A DNA stretch of 64,000 nt, from NCBI GenBank assembly GCA_026874595.1, contig CM049309.1, positions 93,518,723 to 93,582,722 on the forward strand. The letters are read 5' to 3'. Position numbers and translations under genes: made by a program. Positions 63,809 to 64,000 of the stretch are shown here, in pieces. The notes under the pieces were generated by a model. The model was not told the DNA's origin. It saw only the letters and a program-made list of their open reading frames with translations, and did no database searches. The DNA is from Sipunculus nudus (taxonomy: Eukaryota > Annelida > Sipuncula > Golfingiida > Sipunculidae). Position 1 is the first letter of the stretch. Every line of letters starts with the position of its first letter.

Positions 63809-64000
63809 AAGACTTGCATGCTTATCATCGTCTTTCATAACATCTTTGCAAGTCTTTTTTTCCATTGATCATTTTAAGTATTAACAGCATAATACATCAG
63901 AAATATTGGGTAAATCAGCACGTCAACATGGATTATCCAGGATAAATCAGTCTGTAAACACAGATTTCCAGGATAAGTAGGTCTGTAAACATGTATTAAC

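Overview
The window looks like a stretch of AT-rich, intron-rich metazoan nuclear DNA, most probably from a mollusc (bivalve-like). I base this on GT-AG introns with conserved exon phases, no prokaryotic gene structure, and very dense modular repeats whose heads carry a hairpin followed by GTCC/GTCT simple sequence. The mollusc assignment is an inference from repeat style. One protein-coding gene is supported: the 3' two thirds or so of a TUT4/TUT7-type terminal uridylyltransferase on the + strand. Twelve exons between 1866 and 62292 join in an unbroken phase chain into 509 codons plus a TAG stop. The 5' part, including the catalytic aspartates and any promoter, lies upstream of the window.

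Layout: exons 1 to 6 (1866-12872) encode the end of the second nucleotidyltransferase module and the PAP-associated domain, including the UTP-contacting Lys/Lys, Ser-Tyr and uracil-selecting His positions known for this family. Exon 7 (15909-16033) carries a CCHC zinc knuckle. Exons 8 to 12 (16262-62292) encode a charged, then Pro/Gln-rich, then Gln/His-rich and finally Arg/Gly-rich disordered tail. Introns make up about 97 percent of the gene body; the three largest (11.3, 16.0 and 15.0 kb) are filled with repeats.

The most striking observation concerns minisatellites at splice junctions. A 48-bp array of about 43 copies (4358-6417) is an amplification of the last 38 coding bases of exon 3 plus its 5' splice site. 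A 29-bp array of about 24 copies (2879-3595) is an amplification of the 3' splice site and first bases of exon 2. A 19-bp array of roughly 135 monomers (44189-46790), with 57-bp and 190-bp higher-order structure, matches the exon 10 5' splice site. So one transcript carries dozens of tandem decoy splice donors and acceptors. A fourth array (33 bp, about 110 copies, 36592-40224) lies deep in intron 9 and has no recognised seed exon.

The remaining intronic DNA is mostly interspersed repeats that share one architecture: a hairpin head beginning AGCTCAGCTGACT, internal modules that pivot on the palindrome GGTGGCGCCACC, and a tail AGTCAGCTGAGCG followed by the palindrome TGACCCATGGGTCA and CTTG or CTAG. 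Head and tail form an asymmetric inverted repeat, which resembles non-autonomous Helentron/Helitron2-type elements. There is also a nearly identical 1.61-kb tandem triplication (29262-34093), an element with long terminal inverted repeats (48091-49942), a pogo/Tigger-like end (50071-50150), and a repeat family with nuclear-receptor-like half-sites spaced 145-147 bp apart (23974-25115). No tRNA, rRNA, CRISPR array or second gene was found.
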